From SVQP01 sp045652835 (GTDB lineage: Bacteria; Bacillota; Clostridia; Oscillospirales; CAG-272): DNA of 35,444 nt. Below the pieces are notes generated by a model. The model was not told where the DNA came from, did not search any database, and saw only the letters and a list, made by a program, of their open reading frames with translations. Below are positions 14,701 through 24,121 of this stretch, in pieces. The stretch lies in NCBI GenBank assembly GCA_045652835.1, contig JAZOLE010000147.1, positions 1 through 35,444 on the forward strand. The letters are read 5' to 3'. The position numbers and the translations under genes were made by a program. The first letter of the stretch is position 1; the number at the start of each line of letters is the position of its first letter.

Positions 14701-14982
14701 ATGCTTTATCCTACCATCAATCAATTGACCAAGAACGAATTTAACCGCTACGAGCTGGCTATCGCTACTGCTAAGTGCGCACGCATCATTACCGGTGAGT
14801 ACGTTAAGCAGCGCGAGCAGGCTGAGGCTTCCATGACCGGCAACAAGGAGACCGACAAGCCCCTGCAGGCTCTGATTGACAAGGAAGTCAGAGACGAAAA
14901 GGCTGTTAAGATCGCAATCGGCCGCATTCACAAGGGCGAATACCAGATCGTCAGAGAAACTCCCGCAGAGGAGCTTGAGTAA
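14701..14982 (+). CDS. rpoZ: RNA polymerase omega subunit
   Basis: 93 residues. 'NRYELAIATAKCARIITGEY' and 'EKAVKIAIGRIHKGEY' are the conserved omega helices (compare 'SRYALVIAVAKRAR' and 'KPVTIALEEIA' in other bacteria) that help fold and stabilise the beta-prime subunit. AAAGGAAA precedes the start. Its position between remA and priA supports the call. coaBC, which normally separates rpoZ from priA, is absent; only 29 bases lie between them. Confidence 0.9.
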   Translation: MLYPTINQLTKNEFNRYELAIATAKCARIITGEYVKQREQAEASMTGNKETDKPLQALIDKEVRDEKAVKIAIGRIHKGEYQIVRETPAEELE

Positions 14983-15011
14983 GCCCCCTTTCCCAAAAAG
15001 GAGAAATTTTT

Positions 15012-17525
15012 GTGAAGGGTAATCAAGGCGCGGCACAATACGCAGGCGTCTATATCTTAGACAACCCCTATTGCATCGACGCCTCCTACGACTACTATAT
15101 CCCCCAAGACCTGCGCGCCGCGGTATTCCCCGGCGTGTTTGTCACTGTGCCGTTCGGACACGGAAACCGCAAGCAGATCGGTCTGGTCACCTCCACTCAC
15201 AACGAGGCAACCGCCAAGCGCATCAAATCTGTCGCGGGGCTGTGCTCCGAGCGGATTTGCTTATCGGGGGAAATGCTTTCCCTTTGCCTTTGGTTGCATG
15301 AGCAAACGCTTTGCACGGTAGGCGAGGCGGTACGGTGCGTGCTGCCCTCGGCTTCCATGTCGCATTTGGTGGACCACTACAGCCCTGCGCCCGACGCAGA
15401 CCTGCAGGACAGGAGCAAAAAGCTGGACGCGGCGCACCTTTTGGTGTTCAATTACGTAGCCGCACGCGGCAGCGCAAGCATCAATACCTTGCGTGCAAGA
15501 TTCGGTGCGGGCGTGGCAGAAACGCTTGCCGAGCTGACAAGCAAGGGCTTGTTGATCAAGCAATCCGAGGAGCGACAGGGCTCTGCCGGCGTCTTTACCA
15601 CGCTATATTCCCTTGCCCTTGCGCGCGAGGACGCGCAGCGCATCGTAGACGGCGACAAGACCGCCCCCGTGCGCCTGACCTCGCAAAAGCAAAAGGCAGT
15701 TTTGCAAAAAGCCTTGGAGCTGAACGCCCCTGCCGACAAGGACGCGCTGTGCCAAGGCACAGACGCAGGCGCTGCACAGCTCAAAGCGCTTGTGGACAAG
15801 GGCATTCTCGGCACTGAGAAAAAGCAGATATACCGCAACCCCTATGCCGTACCCGCAGACCACACCCCTGCGCCCGATCCCGTACTGAACGGTGAGCAAG
15901 CCTGCGCCGTTCGCACGCTTTGCGAGCTTGCCGACACGGGCGAAGCACGCGCTGCGCTACTGTTTGGCGTGACGGGCAGCGGCAAGACCTACGTTATGGC
16001 AAAGCTGCTGGACAAGATATTGGGAGAGGGTAAAGGCGCGATCCTTATGCTGCCCGAAATTTCGCTGACCCCCCAATCGGTTGCGCTGTTTTGCGCAAGA
16101 TACGGTGACACGGTTGCCGTCATCCACTCGGGTCTTTCCGCAGGCGAGCGACAGGACGCTTACGCGCGCATCAGCCAAGGCAAAGCGCGCCTTGTGATCG
16201 GCACACGCTCGGCTGTCTTTGCTCCCGTGCCCAATCTTGGGCTGATCATCATGGACGAGGAGCAGGAGCACACATACAAATCCGACCAAGATCCCAAATA
16301 CCACGCGCGCGACGTTGCGCGCTGGCGTTGCGCACATAACAAAGCCCTTTTGCTCTTGGCATCGGCAACTCCTTCTTTGGAAAGCTACGCCAAGGCGCAA
16401 GCAGGCACTTACACGCTCATCAAGCTCACAGAGCGATATAACAAGACAAATCTGCCCGAGGTAACGGTTGCGGATATGCGCGAGGGCACGGCGCAAGGGC
16501 TTTCCTCGCCGCTTGGCACGCTGCTGACCGATGCACTTGACAGCACGGTCAAGGACGGACGCCAAGCCGTGCTGTTTCTCAACCGCCGCGGCTACCACCG
16601 CTTTATCTCGTGCGCATCCTGCGGCACGGCAGTCACCTGCCCGCATTGCTCGGTTGCCATGACCTACCACGTCAAAAACGGCACGTACACCGACGGTGAG
16701 CTGGTTTGCCATTGGTGCGGCACGCACCTGCAGGTGCCCCAAAAGTGCCCCGCGTGCGAGTCGCCTCACCTGCGACACACCGGCTTTGGCACACAGCGCG
16801 TACAGCAGGAGCTGGAAATGCTTTTGCCCGACGCGCGCGTCATGCGCTTGGACGCTGACACCACCTCGGCAAAATTCTCGATGGATAAGCTGCTTGGCGA
16901 GTTTCGCGACGGCAAGGCAGACGTTATGATCGGCACGCAGATGGTGACCAAGGGGCACAACTTCCCCGACGTGACCTTAGTTGGCGTGCTGCTGGCAGAC
17001 GCCTCACTTTACGTGGATGATTACCGCGCCTCGGAGCGCACCTTTGCCATGCTGACGCAGGTCATTGGACGAGCCGGACGCGGCGACGTGCAGGGACATG
17101 CCATCATTCAGACAAACAACCCCGACAATGACGTAATCACCTTGGCTTGCGCGCAGGATTACCACACCTTTTTTGAGCGCGAGATCAAGCTGCGCCGTCT
17201 GCTCACCTTCCCGCCCTATTGCGACATCGTGCTGCTGACGCTGACCTGCTCGGATGAAAGGGAGCTGATGATGCACGCCGTGCGCCTGCGCGAGGAGCTT
17301 GACAGGCTTGGCTCGGGTGACTTTTGCGACGTGCCCATGATGATTTTCGGGCCTTTTGAAGCACCCGTGTATCGCGTGGAGGAAAAATATCGTATGCGAC
17401 TGGTCATCAAATGCAGACTTAACAAGCGCTCACGCGAGCTTTTTTCCAAAATTCTCATTCGCTTTGGCAAGGACGGCGCAAAATCGCCCGTTCTGAGTAT
17501 AGATTTCAACCCATCATCACTATAA
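15012..17525 (+). CDS. priA: Primosomal helicase PriA
   Basis: A replication-restart 3'-to-5' helicase that reloads the replisome at stalled forks. 837 residues from a GTG at 15012, after AAAAAGGAG. Layout: N-terminal 3'-DNA-binding domain (about 10-115), winged helix, helicase lobe 1 with Walker A 'GVTGSGKTYV' (about 319-328) and box II DEEQ (415-418, where E. coli has DEEH), a zinc module with eight cysteines (about Cys534, 537, 543, 546, 566, 569, 579 and 582), and lobe 2 with 'IGTQMVTKGHNFPDVTLVGV' and 'QVIGRAGR'. All helicase motifs appear intact. The def gene follows after 18 bases. Confidence 0.97.
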   Translation: MKGNQGAAQYAGVYILDNPYCIDASYDYYIPQDLRAAVFPGVFVTVPFGHGNRKQIGLVTSTHNEATAKRIKSVAGLCSERICLSGEMLSLCLWLHEQTLCTVGEAVRCVLPSASMSHLVDHYSPAPDADLQDRSKKLDAAHLLVFNYVAARGSASINTLRARFGAGVAETLAELTSKGLLIKQSEERQGSAGVFTTLYSLALAREDAQRIVDGDKTAPVRLTSQKQKAVLQKALELNAPADKDALCQGTDAGAAQLKALVDKGILGTEKKQIYRNPYAVPADHTPAPDPVLNGEQACAVRTLCELADTGEARAALLFGVTGSGKTYVMAKLLDKILGEGKGAILMLPEISLTPQSVALFCARYGDTVAVIHSGLSAGERQDAYARISQGKARLVIGTRSAVFAPVPNLGLIIMDEEQEHTYKSDQDPKYHARDVARWRCAHNKALLLLASATPSLESYAKAQAGTYTLIKLTERYNKTNLPEVTVADMREGTAQGLSSPLGTLLTDALDSTVKDGRQAVLFLNRRGYHRFISCASCGTAVTCPHCSVAMTYHVKNGTYTDGELVCHWCGTHLQVPQKCPACESPHLRHTGFGTQRVQQELEMLLPDARVMRLDADTTSAKFSMDKLLGEFRDGKADVMIGTQMVTKGHNFPDVTLVGVLLADASLYVDDYRASERTFAMLTQVIGRAGRGDVQGHAIIQTNNPDNDVITLACAQDYHTFFEREIKLRRLLTFPPYCDIVLLTLTCSDERELMMHAVRLREELDRLGSGDFCDVPMMIFGPFEAPVYRVEEKYRMRLVIKCRLNKRSRELFSKILIRFGKDGAKSPVLSIDFNPSSL

Positions 17526-17543
17526 TAAAGGAGATTCATTCTC

Positions 17544-17999
17544 ATGGCAAAATTGAAGATTGTAAAATACGGCGACGACACGCTCAGAAAGAACTGCCGC
17601 CCCGTGGATACCATTACACCCCGTATTCTCACCCTGCTTGACGACATGGTGGAGACCATGCACGCAGCAGACGGCTGCGGTCTTGCAGCTCCTCAGGTAG
17701 GCGTACTGCGCCGCATTGCGGTTGTTGAGGTCGAGCCCGGCGAGATTTACGAGATGATCAACCCCAAGATCATTGCTCGCGCAGGCACGCAGGAGGAAAG
17801 CGAGGGCTGCCTCTCTCTGCCCGGCAAGTGGGGCACGACGCGCAGACCCATGCACGTGACCGTGCGCTACACCAACCGCCACGGTGAGGTTGTGGAGGCT
17901 TCGGGCAGCGGTCTCTTGGCACGCGCATTCTGCCACGAGCTTGATCACTTGGACGGCGTTCTGTTTATCGACAACGCGCTGGAAGTGGTTGAAGGCTGA
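17544..17999 (+). CDS. def: Peptide deformylase
   Basis: Removes the formyl group from nascent polypeptides. The 151-residue length is normal. All three motifs are present: 'GCGLAAPQ' (44-51), 'EGCLSLP' with metal ligand Cys89, and 'HELDHLDG' with His131, Glu132 and His135. The ATG at 17544 follows AAAGGAG. It pairs functionally with fmt, which begins 22 bases later: fmt adds and def removes the formyl group. Confidence 0.97.
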   Translation: MAKLKIVKYGDDTLRKNCRPVDTITPRILTLLDDMVETMHAADGCGLAAPQVGVLRRIAVVEVEPGEIYEMINPKIIARAGTQEESEGCLSLPGKWGTTRRPMHVTVRYTNRHGEVVEASGSGLLARAFCHELDHLDGVLFIDNALEVVEG

Positions 18000-18021
18000 T
18001 CCCTTCCCGGAGGTGTTGACT

Positions 18022-18957
18022 ATGAAGATTCTGTTTATGGGCACGCCCGATTTCGCGGTATTTACGCTCAAGGCACTTGTGGAACGCGGTGAGAACGTGA
18101 TCGGTGTTGTAACGCAGACCGACAAGCCCCGCGGACGCGGCTACGAGCTGCTCCCCACCCCCGTTAAGGTGTATGCACAGGAGCACAACATTCCCGTTTA
18201 TCAGCCCAAAACTCTGCGCGGTGAGGAATTTGCCGCACAGCTCTCCGAAATTGATCCCGATCTGATCATCGTTGTTGCATACGGCAAGATCCTGCCCGTG
18301 AACGTGCTGGAGTACCCCAAGTACGGCTGCATCAACGTGCACGGCTCGCTGCTGCCCGCATACCGCGGTGCTGCGCCCATGCAACGCGCCATTATGGACG
18401 GCTGCGCCACCACAGGCATTACCACCATGTATATGGCAGAGGGACTCGACACGGGCGACATGCTGCTGAAATGCGAGCTGCCCATTTTGGACGAGGACAA
18501 CTTTGAGAGCATTCACGATAAGCTGGGCGCTCTTGGCGCACAAACCATGCTTGACACGCTGGACGCCTTGCGCCAAGGCACGCTTGTGCCCGAGGTGCAG
18601 GATGACGCTTTGGCTAACTACGCCGAGAAGATTCAGAAGAGCGACCTGCTCCTGGACTTCTCTTTTGACGCGCGCACGCTGCACAATCACATTCGCGGCA
18701 CCTCGCCCATTCCGCTCTCCTTTACGCACCTGCCAAACGGCTCGTTGCTCAAAGTATATGCCGCACGCGTATATGACGAGGACAAGATGCACACCGTCGC
18801 TCCCGGCACGGTGGTGGGCCTTGACGGTGAGATTCTGGTTGCTTGCGGCAAGGGTACGCTTGCCCTGACGCAGGTGATTCCCGAGGGCAAAAAGCGCATG
18901 GCGGCAGCCGATTACATCCGAGGCAGAAAGCTCAATATCGGAGATTTGCTCTTATAA
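18022..18957 (+). CDS. fmt: Methionyl-tRNA formyltransferase
   Basis: Formylates initiator Met-tRNA using 10-formyl-tetrahydrofolate. 311 residues from the ATG at 18022, eight bases after GGAGG; the frame is open into def but the family start is 'MKILFMGTPDFAV'. Residues 102-118 'GCINVHGSLLPAYRGAAPM' hold catalytic Asn105 and His107, with an aspartate in 'EGLDTGDMLL' (about 143-146). The C-terminal OB domain ends 'IRGRKLNIGDLLL'. The standard neighbour def is upstream. Confidence 0.97.
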   Translation: MKILFMGTPDFAVFTLKALVERGENVIGVVTQTDKPRGRGYELLPTPVKVYAQEHNIPVYQPKTLRGEEFAAQLSEIDPDLIIVVAYGKILPVNVLEYPKYGCINVHGSLLPAYRGAAPMQRAIMDGCATTGITTMYMAEGLDTGDMLLKCELPILDEDNFESIHDKLGALGAQTMLDTLDALRQGTLVPEVQDDALANYAEKIQKSDLLLDFSFDARTLHNHIRGTSPIPLSFTHLPNGSLLKVYAARVYDEDKMHTVAPGTVVGLDGEILVACGKGTLALTQVIPEGKKRMAAADYIRGRKLNIGDLLL

Positions 18958-18968
18958 CGGAGGTATTT

Positions 18969-19697
18969 ATGTTTTTTTACCCTTTCTTTGATATCACGTT
19001 TATTATCCTGATCCCTGCAATGCTGTTCGCGTTCTTGGCACAGATCCGTGTAAAGACTTCGTTTGAGCAGGGCAACCGCATCAAAACCTCGCGCGGCATT
19101 ACCGGTGCGCAGGCAGCACGCAAGATCTTGGATGAAAACGGTCTTTATCACATTTCCATCGAGCGTGTGCGCGGTCATCTGACCGACCACTACGATCCCA
19201 AGGCAGGCGTGATCCGCCTTTCCGAAAGCGTTTACGACAGCACCAGTGCCGCTGCGGTCGGTGTTGCTGCGCATGAGGCAGGACATGCCGTGCAGTACGG
19301 TGTGGACTACTTCCCCATTCGTATTCGTACCGCCATCATTCCCGTTACGCGTATCGGCTCGATGATGGCAGCGCCCATGTTCCTGATTGGTCTTCTGATC
19401 TCCTACTTCTACTTTCAGGCTGCCACCCCCATCTCCGACTTTTTCATGGTGGGCGGTATTGCGCTGTTTTCGCTGAGCACCCTCTTCCAACTCATCACGC
19501 TGCCCGTAGAGTTTAACGCCTCGCGCCGCGCGCTGACAATTCTGGACGGCTGGGGTACGCTGAACGCGGGGGAGCTTAACGCAGCCAAGCGCGTGCTGAC
19601 CGCTGCCGCCATGACCTATGTGGCAGCACTTGCCGTCTCGCTTGCACAGCTTTTGCGCTTGGTGCTGATCTTTGGTGGCAGACGAGGACGCGACTGA
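18969..19697 (+). CDS. yugP: Membrane zinc metallopeptidase, YugP family
   Basis: 242 residues from the ATG at 18969, five bases after CGGAGG. An N-terminal membrane segment (about 8-26) is followed by a cytosolic or surface domain with the zinc motif 'AAHEAGHAVQYG' (His102, Glu103, His106), then two or three further membrane segments (about 130-155, 160-180 and 215-235). This matches the neutral zinc metallopeptidase family (YugP-like, DUF-derived), often located between fmt and rsmB in Clostridia. The substrate is unknown. The stop overlaps the rsmB start (TGATG), giving translational coupling. Confidence 0.92.
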   Translation: MFFYPFFDITFIILIPAMLFAFLAQIRVKTSFEQGNRIKTSRGITGAQAARKILDENGLYHISIERVRGHLTDHYDPKAGVIRLSESVYDSTSAAAVGVAAHEAGHAVQYGVDYFPIRIRTAIIPVTRIGSMMAAPMFLIGLLISYFYFQAATPISDFFMVGGIALFSLSTLFQLITLPVEFNASRRALTILDGWGTLNAGELNAAKRVLTAAAMTYVAALAVSLAQLLRLVLIFGGRRGRD

Positions 19698-21019
19698 TGG
19701 AACAAATGCAAAACCCTGCACGCGCGCTTGCGCTGCAGATTCTCAACAAGACCGATTCGGCAGGTCAGTACACCAACCTCGCCCTTGACGCCGCTCTCAA
19801 AAGAAGCGACCTTTCCGCGCCTGACAAGGCGCTTGTGACCATTTTGGTTTATGGCGTGACCGAGCGCAGACTGACGCTTGACTATCTTGCCGATGCGCTG
19901 TCCTCGCGCTCTATTGAGTCGCTGGACGGCACGGTGCGCAACCTTGTGCGCATGGGTCTTTATCAGCTGCGCTATCTGGATCGTATTCCTGCGCATGCCG
20001 CGATCAACGAAACCGTTTCTCTTGCGCCCCGACGCGCGCGCGGCTTTGTCAATGCCGTGCTGCGTGAATACACGCGCCGCGAAGGAGAGCTGCAATTCCC
20101 CGACAGAAAGACCGATCTTTTCCGCTATCTGTCGGTTACTTACTCGATTCCCGTACCGCTTTGCAAAAAGCTGGTGGATATTTTCGGCACAGAGCGCGCG
20201 GAGTCGGTCATGGAAGCCTTTGGTCACGCACCGCCCATTACGTTGCGCGTCAACACGCTCAAAGCCTCTCCCGAGCAGCTTGCAAGCGAGCTTTGCGCAC
20301 TGGGCTATCGCGTACAGGCATCCGAGGTGCTGGAAAGCGCCCTGACCGTGCCCGATTTCATTCCCTCCGGCTCTCCCCAGATTGCCGACGGTCAAGTTTT
20401 TGTGCAAGACCTTGCCTCGCAGATCTGCGTGCAGGTATTGGACGCACAACCGGGGGAATTTGTCATTGACACCTGCGCTTGCCCCGGCTCCAAAACCTTT
20501 GGCACAGCCATCAAGATGCAAAACGAGGGCAAAATTCTTGCCTGTGACCTGCATCAAAGCAAGCTTTCGCTGATCACATCGGGCGCCGAGCGTCTTGGCA
20601 TTTCGATCATTGAGGTGCGTGAGCGCGATGCGCGTGCACACGATCCCGCCTTGCGCGGACAAGCTGATCGCGTGCTTTGCGACGTGCCCTGCTCCGGCTT
20701 TGGCGTGCTTGGCAAAAAGCCCGAGATCCGCTACAAGGACCTTACAGACGCAGCTGCACTGCCCGATATTCAATACGCAATTCTGGAACACGCCTGCACC
20801 TACGTCAAAGACGGCGGCGTGCTGGTATATTCCACCTGCACCATTTTCCCCGAGGAAAACGAGCGCAACGTTGCGCGTTTTCTTGCCACTCACCCCGAGT
20901 TTGCCCCCGAGGACTTTTGCGTGGGAAGCATTCAAAGCGAGGGCGGCATGCTGACCCTGACCCCCGATGCCCACGGCACAGACGGGTTCTTTATTGCGAA
21001 ATTGAGGAAAAAACATTAA
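19697..21019 (+). CDS. rsmB: 16S rRNA m5C967 methyltransferase RsmB
   Basis: 440 residues: a NusB-like RNA-binding domain (about 5-135, 'ARALALQILNKTDSAGQYTN'), a linker and a Rossmann methyltransferase. SAM-binding 'DTCACPGSKTFGTA', 'ILACDLHQSKLSLI', catalytic 'CDVPCSGFGVLGKKPEIRYK' and the second cysteine in 'VYSTCTIFPEENE' are all present, so it should be active. The ATG overlaps the yugP stop by one base. A 362-base gap with hairpin repeats separates it from rlmN. Confidence 0.96.
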   Translation: MEQMQNPARALALQILNKTDSAGQYTNLALDAALKRSDLSAPDKALVTILVYGVTERRLTLDYLADALSSRSIESLDGTVRNLVRMGLYQLRYLDRIPAHAAINETVSLAPRRARGFVNAVLREYTRREGELQFPDRKTDLFRYLSVTYSIPVPLCKKLVDIFGTERAESVMEAFGHAPPITLRVNTLKASPEQLASELCALGYRVQASEVLESALTVPDFIPSGSPQIADGQVFVQDLASQICVQVLDAQPGEFVIDTCACPGSKTFGTAIKMQNEGKILACDLHQSKLSLITSGAERLGISIIEVRERDARAHDPALRGQADRVLCDVPCSGFGVLGKKPEIRYKDLTDAAALPDIQYAILEHACTYVKDGGVLVYSTCTIFPEENERNVARFLATHPEFAPEDFCVGSIQSEGGMLTLTPDAHGTDGFFIAKLRKKH

Positions 21020-21050
21020 AGCAAAACGCCCCTTTCTGCGCAAACTAACA

Positions 21051-21307
21051 AAAAGCCTTCTCCGCCGGAGAAGGGGGACCGCGGAGCTCGCTTGCGAGCG
21101 GCGGTGGATGAGATGCATCATACGGACGCTCTTTCACGTGTGCGGGAAACCGTTGGGGTGTTATATGAGGAAATCCTCTCCGTTCTTTCTTTGGCGCGGT
21201 AGGCCAAAGAAAGAACCAAATAAAGGCCGTTTAAGAAGTTTCGCGCCTGCGGGCGCGACTTAGGGCACTGCCCCAAGTCCCTGCGACCTTTTTGAAAAAA
21301 GGTCGAT
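21051..21307. repeat. Mosaic of hairpins, probable dispersed repeat element
   Basis: The gap between rsmB and rlmN has no gene but several hairpins in a row. CCTTCTCCG pairs with CGGAGAAGG (21056-21074). GCTCGC-TT-GCGAGC lies at about 21085-21098. A 14-bp stem, GTTCTTTCTTTGGC (21182-21195) with GCCAAAGAAAGAAC (21203-21216), follows. Next is TCGCGCC-TGCG-GGCGCGA (21241-21258), and finally a GACCTTTTT/AAAAAAGGTC hairpin at about 21285-21304. The phrase pattern ('GGAGAAGGGGGACCGC', 'CGGTGGATGAG') resembles repeats I associate with intergenic regions of gut Clostridia, but I cannot verify the copy number from one window. The last hairpin could end the upstream transcript. Confidence 0.55.
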
Positions 21308-21381
21308 CAAAAACTTTCACAAGGGGCGGCGTTTTTCGCTCACCCGATCGCAAACAAATCAAATTTCACACGGAGAACAAC

Positions 21382-22467
21382 ATGGAAAACATTCTCTCCC
21401 TGCTCCCCGAGGAGTTAGAAGCCTTAATGGCACAGATCGGCGAGCCGAAATACCGCGCCCGTCAGCTGTTCGAGGGGCTGCATAAGGGTCTTGCACCCCA
21501 CGAGATCTCCAACGTAGGCAAAAAGACGGTGGCAAAGCTTGCTGAAGTGAGCACTTACCATCTGCCCACGGTACGCCGCAAGCTGGTTTCCGCCATTGAC
21601 GGCACCATCAAATACCTCTTTGAGCTTTCGGACGGCAACTGCGTGGAGACGGTGGTCATGCACTACAAGCACGGCTCCACCATCTGCATCTCCTCTCAGG
21701 TAGGCTGCCGCATGGGCTGCAAGGTCTGCGCCTCCACCATTGGCGGCCGCGTACGCGATCTGAGTGCTGCCGAGCTGATCGGTCAGGTCATTGCCGCGCA
21801 AAAGGACATGAGCGCCACCGACCCCGACGCCCGCATTGGCGGCATTGTCATGATGGGCATCGGCGAGCCGCTTGACAACTTTGACAACGTACTCAAGTTC
21901 CTTAGATTGGTCAATATCGAGGGTGGCATCTGCATCGGCTATCGCCACATCTCGCTTTCTACCTGTGGCGTGGTTGATAAGATCTACGAGCTTGCAAAGC
22001 ACGATTTGCCCATCACGCTCTCGATCTCGCTGCACGCATGCGACGATACCACGCGCTCCTCTATCATGCCCATCAACAACAAATGGGGCGTGGACGCGCT
22101 GCTGGGAGCTTGCAAGGACTACTTTGCTGCCACAGGCAGACGCATTTCCTTTGAATATACGCTGATCCGCGGCAAAAACGACTCGGTCGCAGCCGCAGAG
22201 CAGCTTGCAAACGTGCTCAACTCGCGCCTGCGCTCGCGCAGCGACACCATGCCTATTCACGTCAACCTCATTCCGGTCAACCCCGTTGAGGAAACCGGCT
22301 TTGAGCGCTCGGACGATAAGGCGATCAAGGCATTTGCCGCAGCTCTTGAGAAAAAGGGCGTGCGTGCCACCGTGCGCAGAAAGCTGGGCGCGGATATCAA
22401 CGCCTCGTGCGGACAGCTGCGCCGCGCCGAGCAGCTGGGAAATCCTGCGCAAAATACGCAATCATAA
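21382..22467 (+). CDS. rlmN: Dual-specificity 23S rRNA/tRNA adenine-C2 methyltransferase RlmN
   Basis: A radical SAM enzyme that methylates A2503 of 23S rRNA and A37 of some tRNAs. 361 residues from the ATG at 21382 ('MENILSLLPEELEAL'), six bases after GGAG; the frame is open upstream into the hairpin repeat. Cluster cysteines are Cys109, Cys113 and Cys116 ('GCRMGCKVCAST'). The two extra cysteines of the methyl-transfer mechanism are in 'DGNCVETV' (Cys87) and 'INASCGQLRR' near the C-terminus. 'MGIGEPLDNFDNV' and 'SLHACDD' are also conserved. The usual downstream stp-prkC pair is missing. Confidence 0.97.
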   Translation: MENILSLLPEELEALMAQIGEPKYRARQLFEGLHKGLAPHEISNVGKKTVAKLAEVSTYHLPTVRRKLVSAIDGTIKYLFELSDGNCVETVVMHYKHGSTICISSQVGCRMGCKVCASTIGGRVRDLSAAELIGQVIAAQKDMSATDPDARIGGIVMMGIGEPLDNFDNVLKFLRLVNIEGGICIGYRHISLSTCGVVDKIYELAKHDLPITLSISLHACDDTTRSSIMPINNKWGVDALLGACKDYFAATGRRISFEYTLIRGKNDSVAAAEQLANVLNSRLRSRSDTMPIHVNLIPVNPVEETGFERSDDKAIKAFAAALEKKGVRATVRRKLGADINASCGQLRRAEQLGNPAQNTQS

Positions 22468-22485
22468 CCGAAGGACGGATACATC

Positions 22486-23430
22486 ATGGAACTGATAAGC
22501 TGCGGAAGAATCATCAAGGGCGTTGGCGGTCTTTACCACGTAAAGCTGTTTAAGTCCCCCGACTTGCCCCAAGGATTTGACTCCAATACCCCCGTTGCCT
22601 GCCGCGCAAAGGGGGCTTTTCGGCATGAAAACCTGACCCCCTTGGTAGGCGACATCGTATCCTTGGAGATCGATGCCTCGGGAGAGTGCATGATCTCGGA
22701 TATCACCGAGCGCAAAAGCGCACTCATCCGTCCGCCACTTGCCAATCTTGATTTGATGTTTGTCACCTTTGCCGCCGCCAAGCCTGCACCTGTGCTGGAA
22801 ACGGTGGACAAGCTGATCTGCATTTTGGAGCACCACCGCATCACGCCCGTGATCGTGGTCACCAAGCATGACACCAAGCCCGACTATGCCGAGCAGCTTT
22901 GCGCGCTTTACCGCGCCGCAGGCTTTGACGCTTTTTGCACCGGCAGCAAGGACGGCACGGGTATTGACGCCTTGCGCGAATACGTGCGCGAGAATTGCGA
23001 GGGCAAGATTTCTGCCTTTGCCGGCGCTTCGGGCGTGGGAAAATCCACGCTGCTCAATGCCTTGTTCCCCACCTTGGAGCTGCAAACCGGTGAGGTCAGC
23101 CGCAAAATCGAGCGTGGCAAGCACACCACCCGCACAGTTGAGCTTTTCCCCATGCCCGGCACCGAGAACGGATACATTGCCGACACCCCCGGCTTTTCCA
23201 TGCTGGATTTTGCCCGATTCAACTTCTTTTCCAAAGAGGATTTGCCCTTGACCGTGCGCGAGTTTGCCCCTTATCTTGGCAAGTGCCGCTTTACCAAGTG
23301 CTCGCACACCAAGGAGCAGGGCTGCGCGGTGCTCGAGGCAGTGAAAAAGGGCGAGATTGCAAAATCGCGACATGACAGCTTTGTTGCCATTTACGACGTG
23401 CTCAAGAACAAGCACGATTGGGATAATTAA
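22486..23430 (+). CDS. rsgA: Ribosome small subunit GTPase RsgA (YloQ)
   Basis: A 314-residue circularly permuted GTPase in 30S maturation. Layout: OB fold (about 1-75), then G4 'TKHD' (126-129), G1 'GASGVGKST' (180-188), G2 around 'KHTTRTVEL' and G3 'DTPGF' (233-237), and a zinc knuckle with Cys267, Cys272, His274 and Cys280. The order G4-G1-G2-G3 is the hallmark of the permuted family. It starts 18 bases after rlmN, and thiN follows after nine bases. Confidence 0.96.
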   Translation: MELISCGRIIKGVGGLYHVKLFKSPDLPQGFDSNTPVACRAKGAFRHENLTPLVGDIVSLEIDASGECMISDITERKSALIRPPLANLDLMFVTFAAAKPAPVLETVDKLICILEHHRITPVIVVTKHDTKPDYAEQLCALYRAAGFDAFCTGSKDGTGIDALREYVRENCEGKISAFAGASGVGKSTLLNALFPTLELQTGEVSRKIERGKHTTRTVELFPMPGTENGYIADTPGFSMLDFARFNFFSKEDLPLTVREFAPYLGKCRFTKCSHTKEQGCAVLEAVKKGEIAKSRHDSFVAIYDVLKNKHDWDN

Positions 23431-23439
23431 GGAGAATTT

Positions 23440-24066
23440 ATGCGCGCATTCATTTATGTGGGTGGCACAATTTGCCCCGACAATATCACCGAACGCCCCG
23501 TGGACGGCGACCTTTGCATTGCTGCCGACGGCGGTTACAAAAACGCTATGCTGCTTGGTCACAAGGTGCACGTTGCCGTGGGCGACTTTGATTCCTTTCC
23601 CAAGGACAAGATTGAGGACGGCATCGAGCTTGTGGAGTTGCCTGCCGAGAAGGACCTGACCGACTCGCAGGTCTGCATTGAAACCGCCATCGCGCGCGGC
23701 GCGGACGAGATCATTCTCATAGGTGGTCTTTCGGGCAGACTTGACCACACGCTTGCCAACCTCTCGATCCTGCAGGACCTGCACGCACGCCGCGTGCTCG
23801 GTTATATCACCGACGGCGCAAACCGCGCCCGCTTTATTCACTCCTCGGGTGCCATCATCATGAAAAGCGAGTACAAATACCTCTCGCTGATCGCGGTGGA
23901 CGAAACCTGCAAGGGCGTGAGCATCAAGGGCTGCAAGTATGAGCTAAAAAAACAGCCCGTGCACCGCAGGCTGCAATTTGCCGTTTCCAATGAGATCACA
24001 GGCAACTGCGCTATGGTCACGGTCAAAAAGGGCGGGCTTTATATCATAGAATCGCGTCAGGCGTAA
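23440..24066 (+). CDS. thiN: Thiamine diphosphokinase
   Basis: Transfers pyrophosphate from ATP to thiamine to make thiamine diphosphate. 208 residues. 'AADGGYKNAMLLG', 'VGDFDSFPKD' (about 47-56) and 'IGGLSGRLDHTLANL' (about 94-108) are the substrate-binding motifs of the family, and a C-terminal beta-sandwich follows ('GCKYELKKQPVHR', 'VTVKKGGLYIIES'). The ATG follows AAGGAG. rpe, which normally sits between rsgA and thiN, is absent. Confidence 0.95.
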   Translation: MRAFIYVGGTICPDNITERPVDGDLCIAADGGYKNAMLLGHKVHVAVGDFDSFPKDKIEDGIELVELPAEKDLTDSQVCIETAIARGADEIILIGGLSGRLDHTLANLSILQDLHARRVLGYITDGANRARFIHSSGAIIMKSEYKYLSLIAVDETCKGVSIKGCKYELKKQPVHRRLQFAVSNEITGNCAMVTVKKGGLYIIESRQA

Positions 24067-24121
24067 CGCTCCGTGCACCTTCGGCATACACTTTTACCAA
24101 AAAGCCGAAAGGAGAGCACGC

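Noticed and set aside
15012..17525. Inactivated PriA because box II reads DEEQ instead of DEEH
   Set aside because: The catalytic DE pair is intact, all other helicase motifs and eight zinc cysteines are present, and I recall DEEQ in clostridial PriA proteins.
21182..21216. Insertion sequence terminal inverted repeats
   Set aside because: The inverted arms are only 7 bp apart, form a simple hairpin and enclose no transposase.
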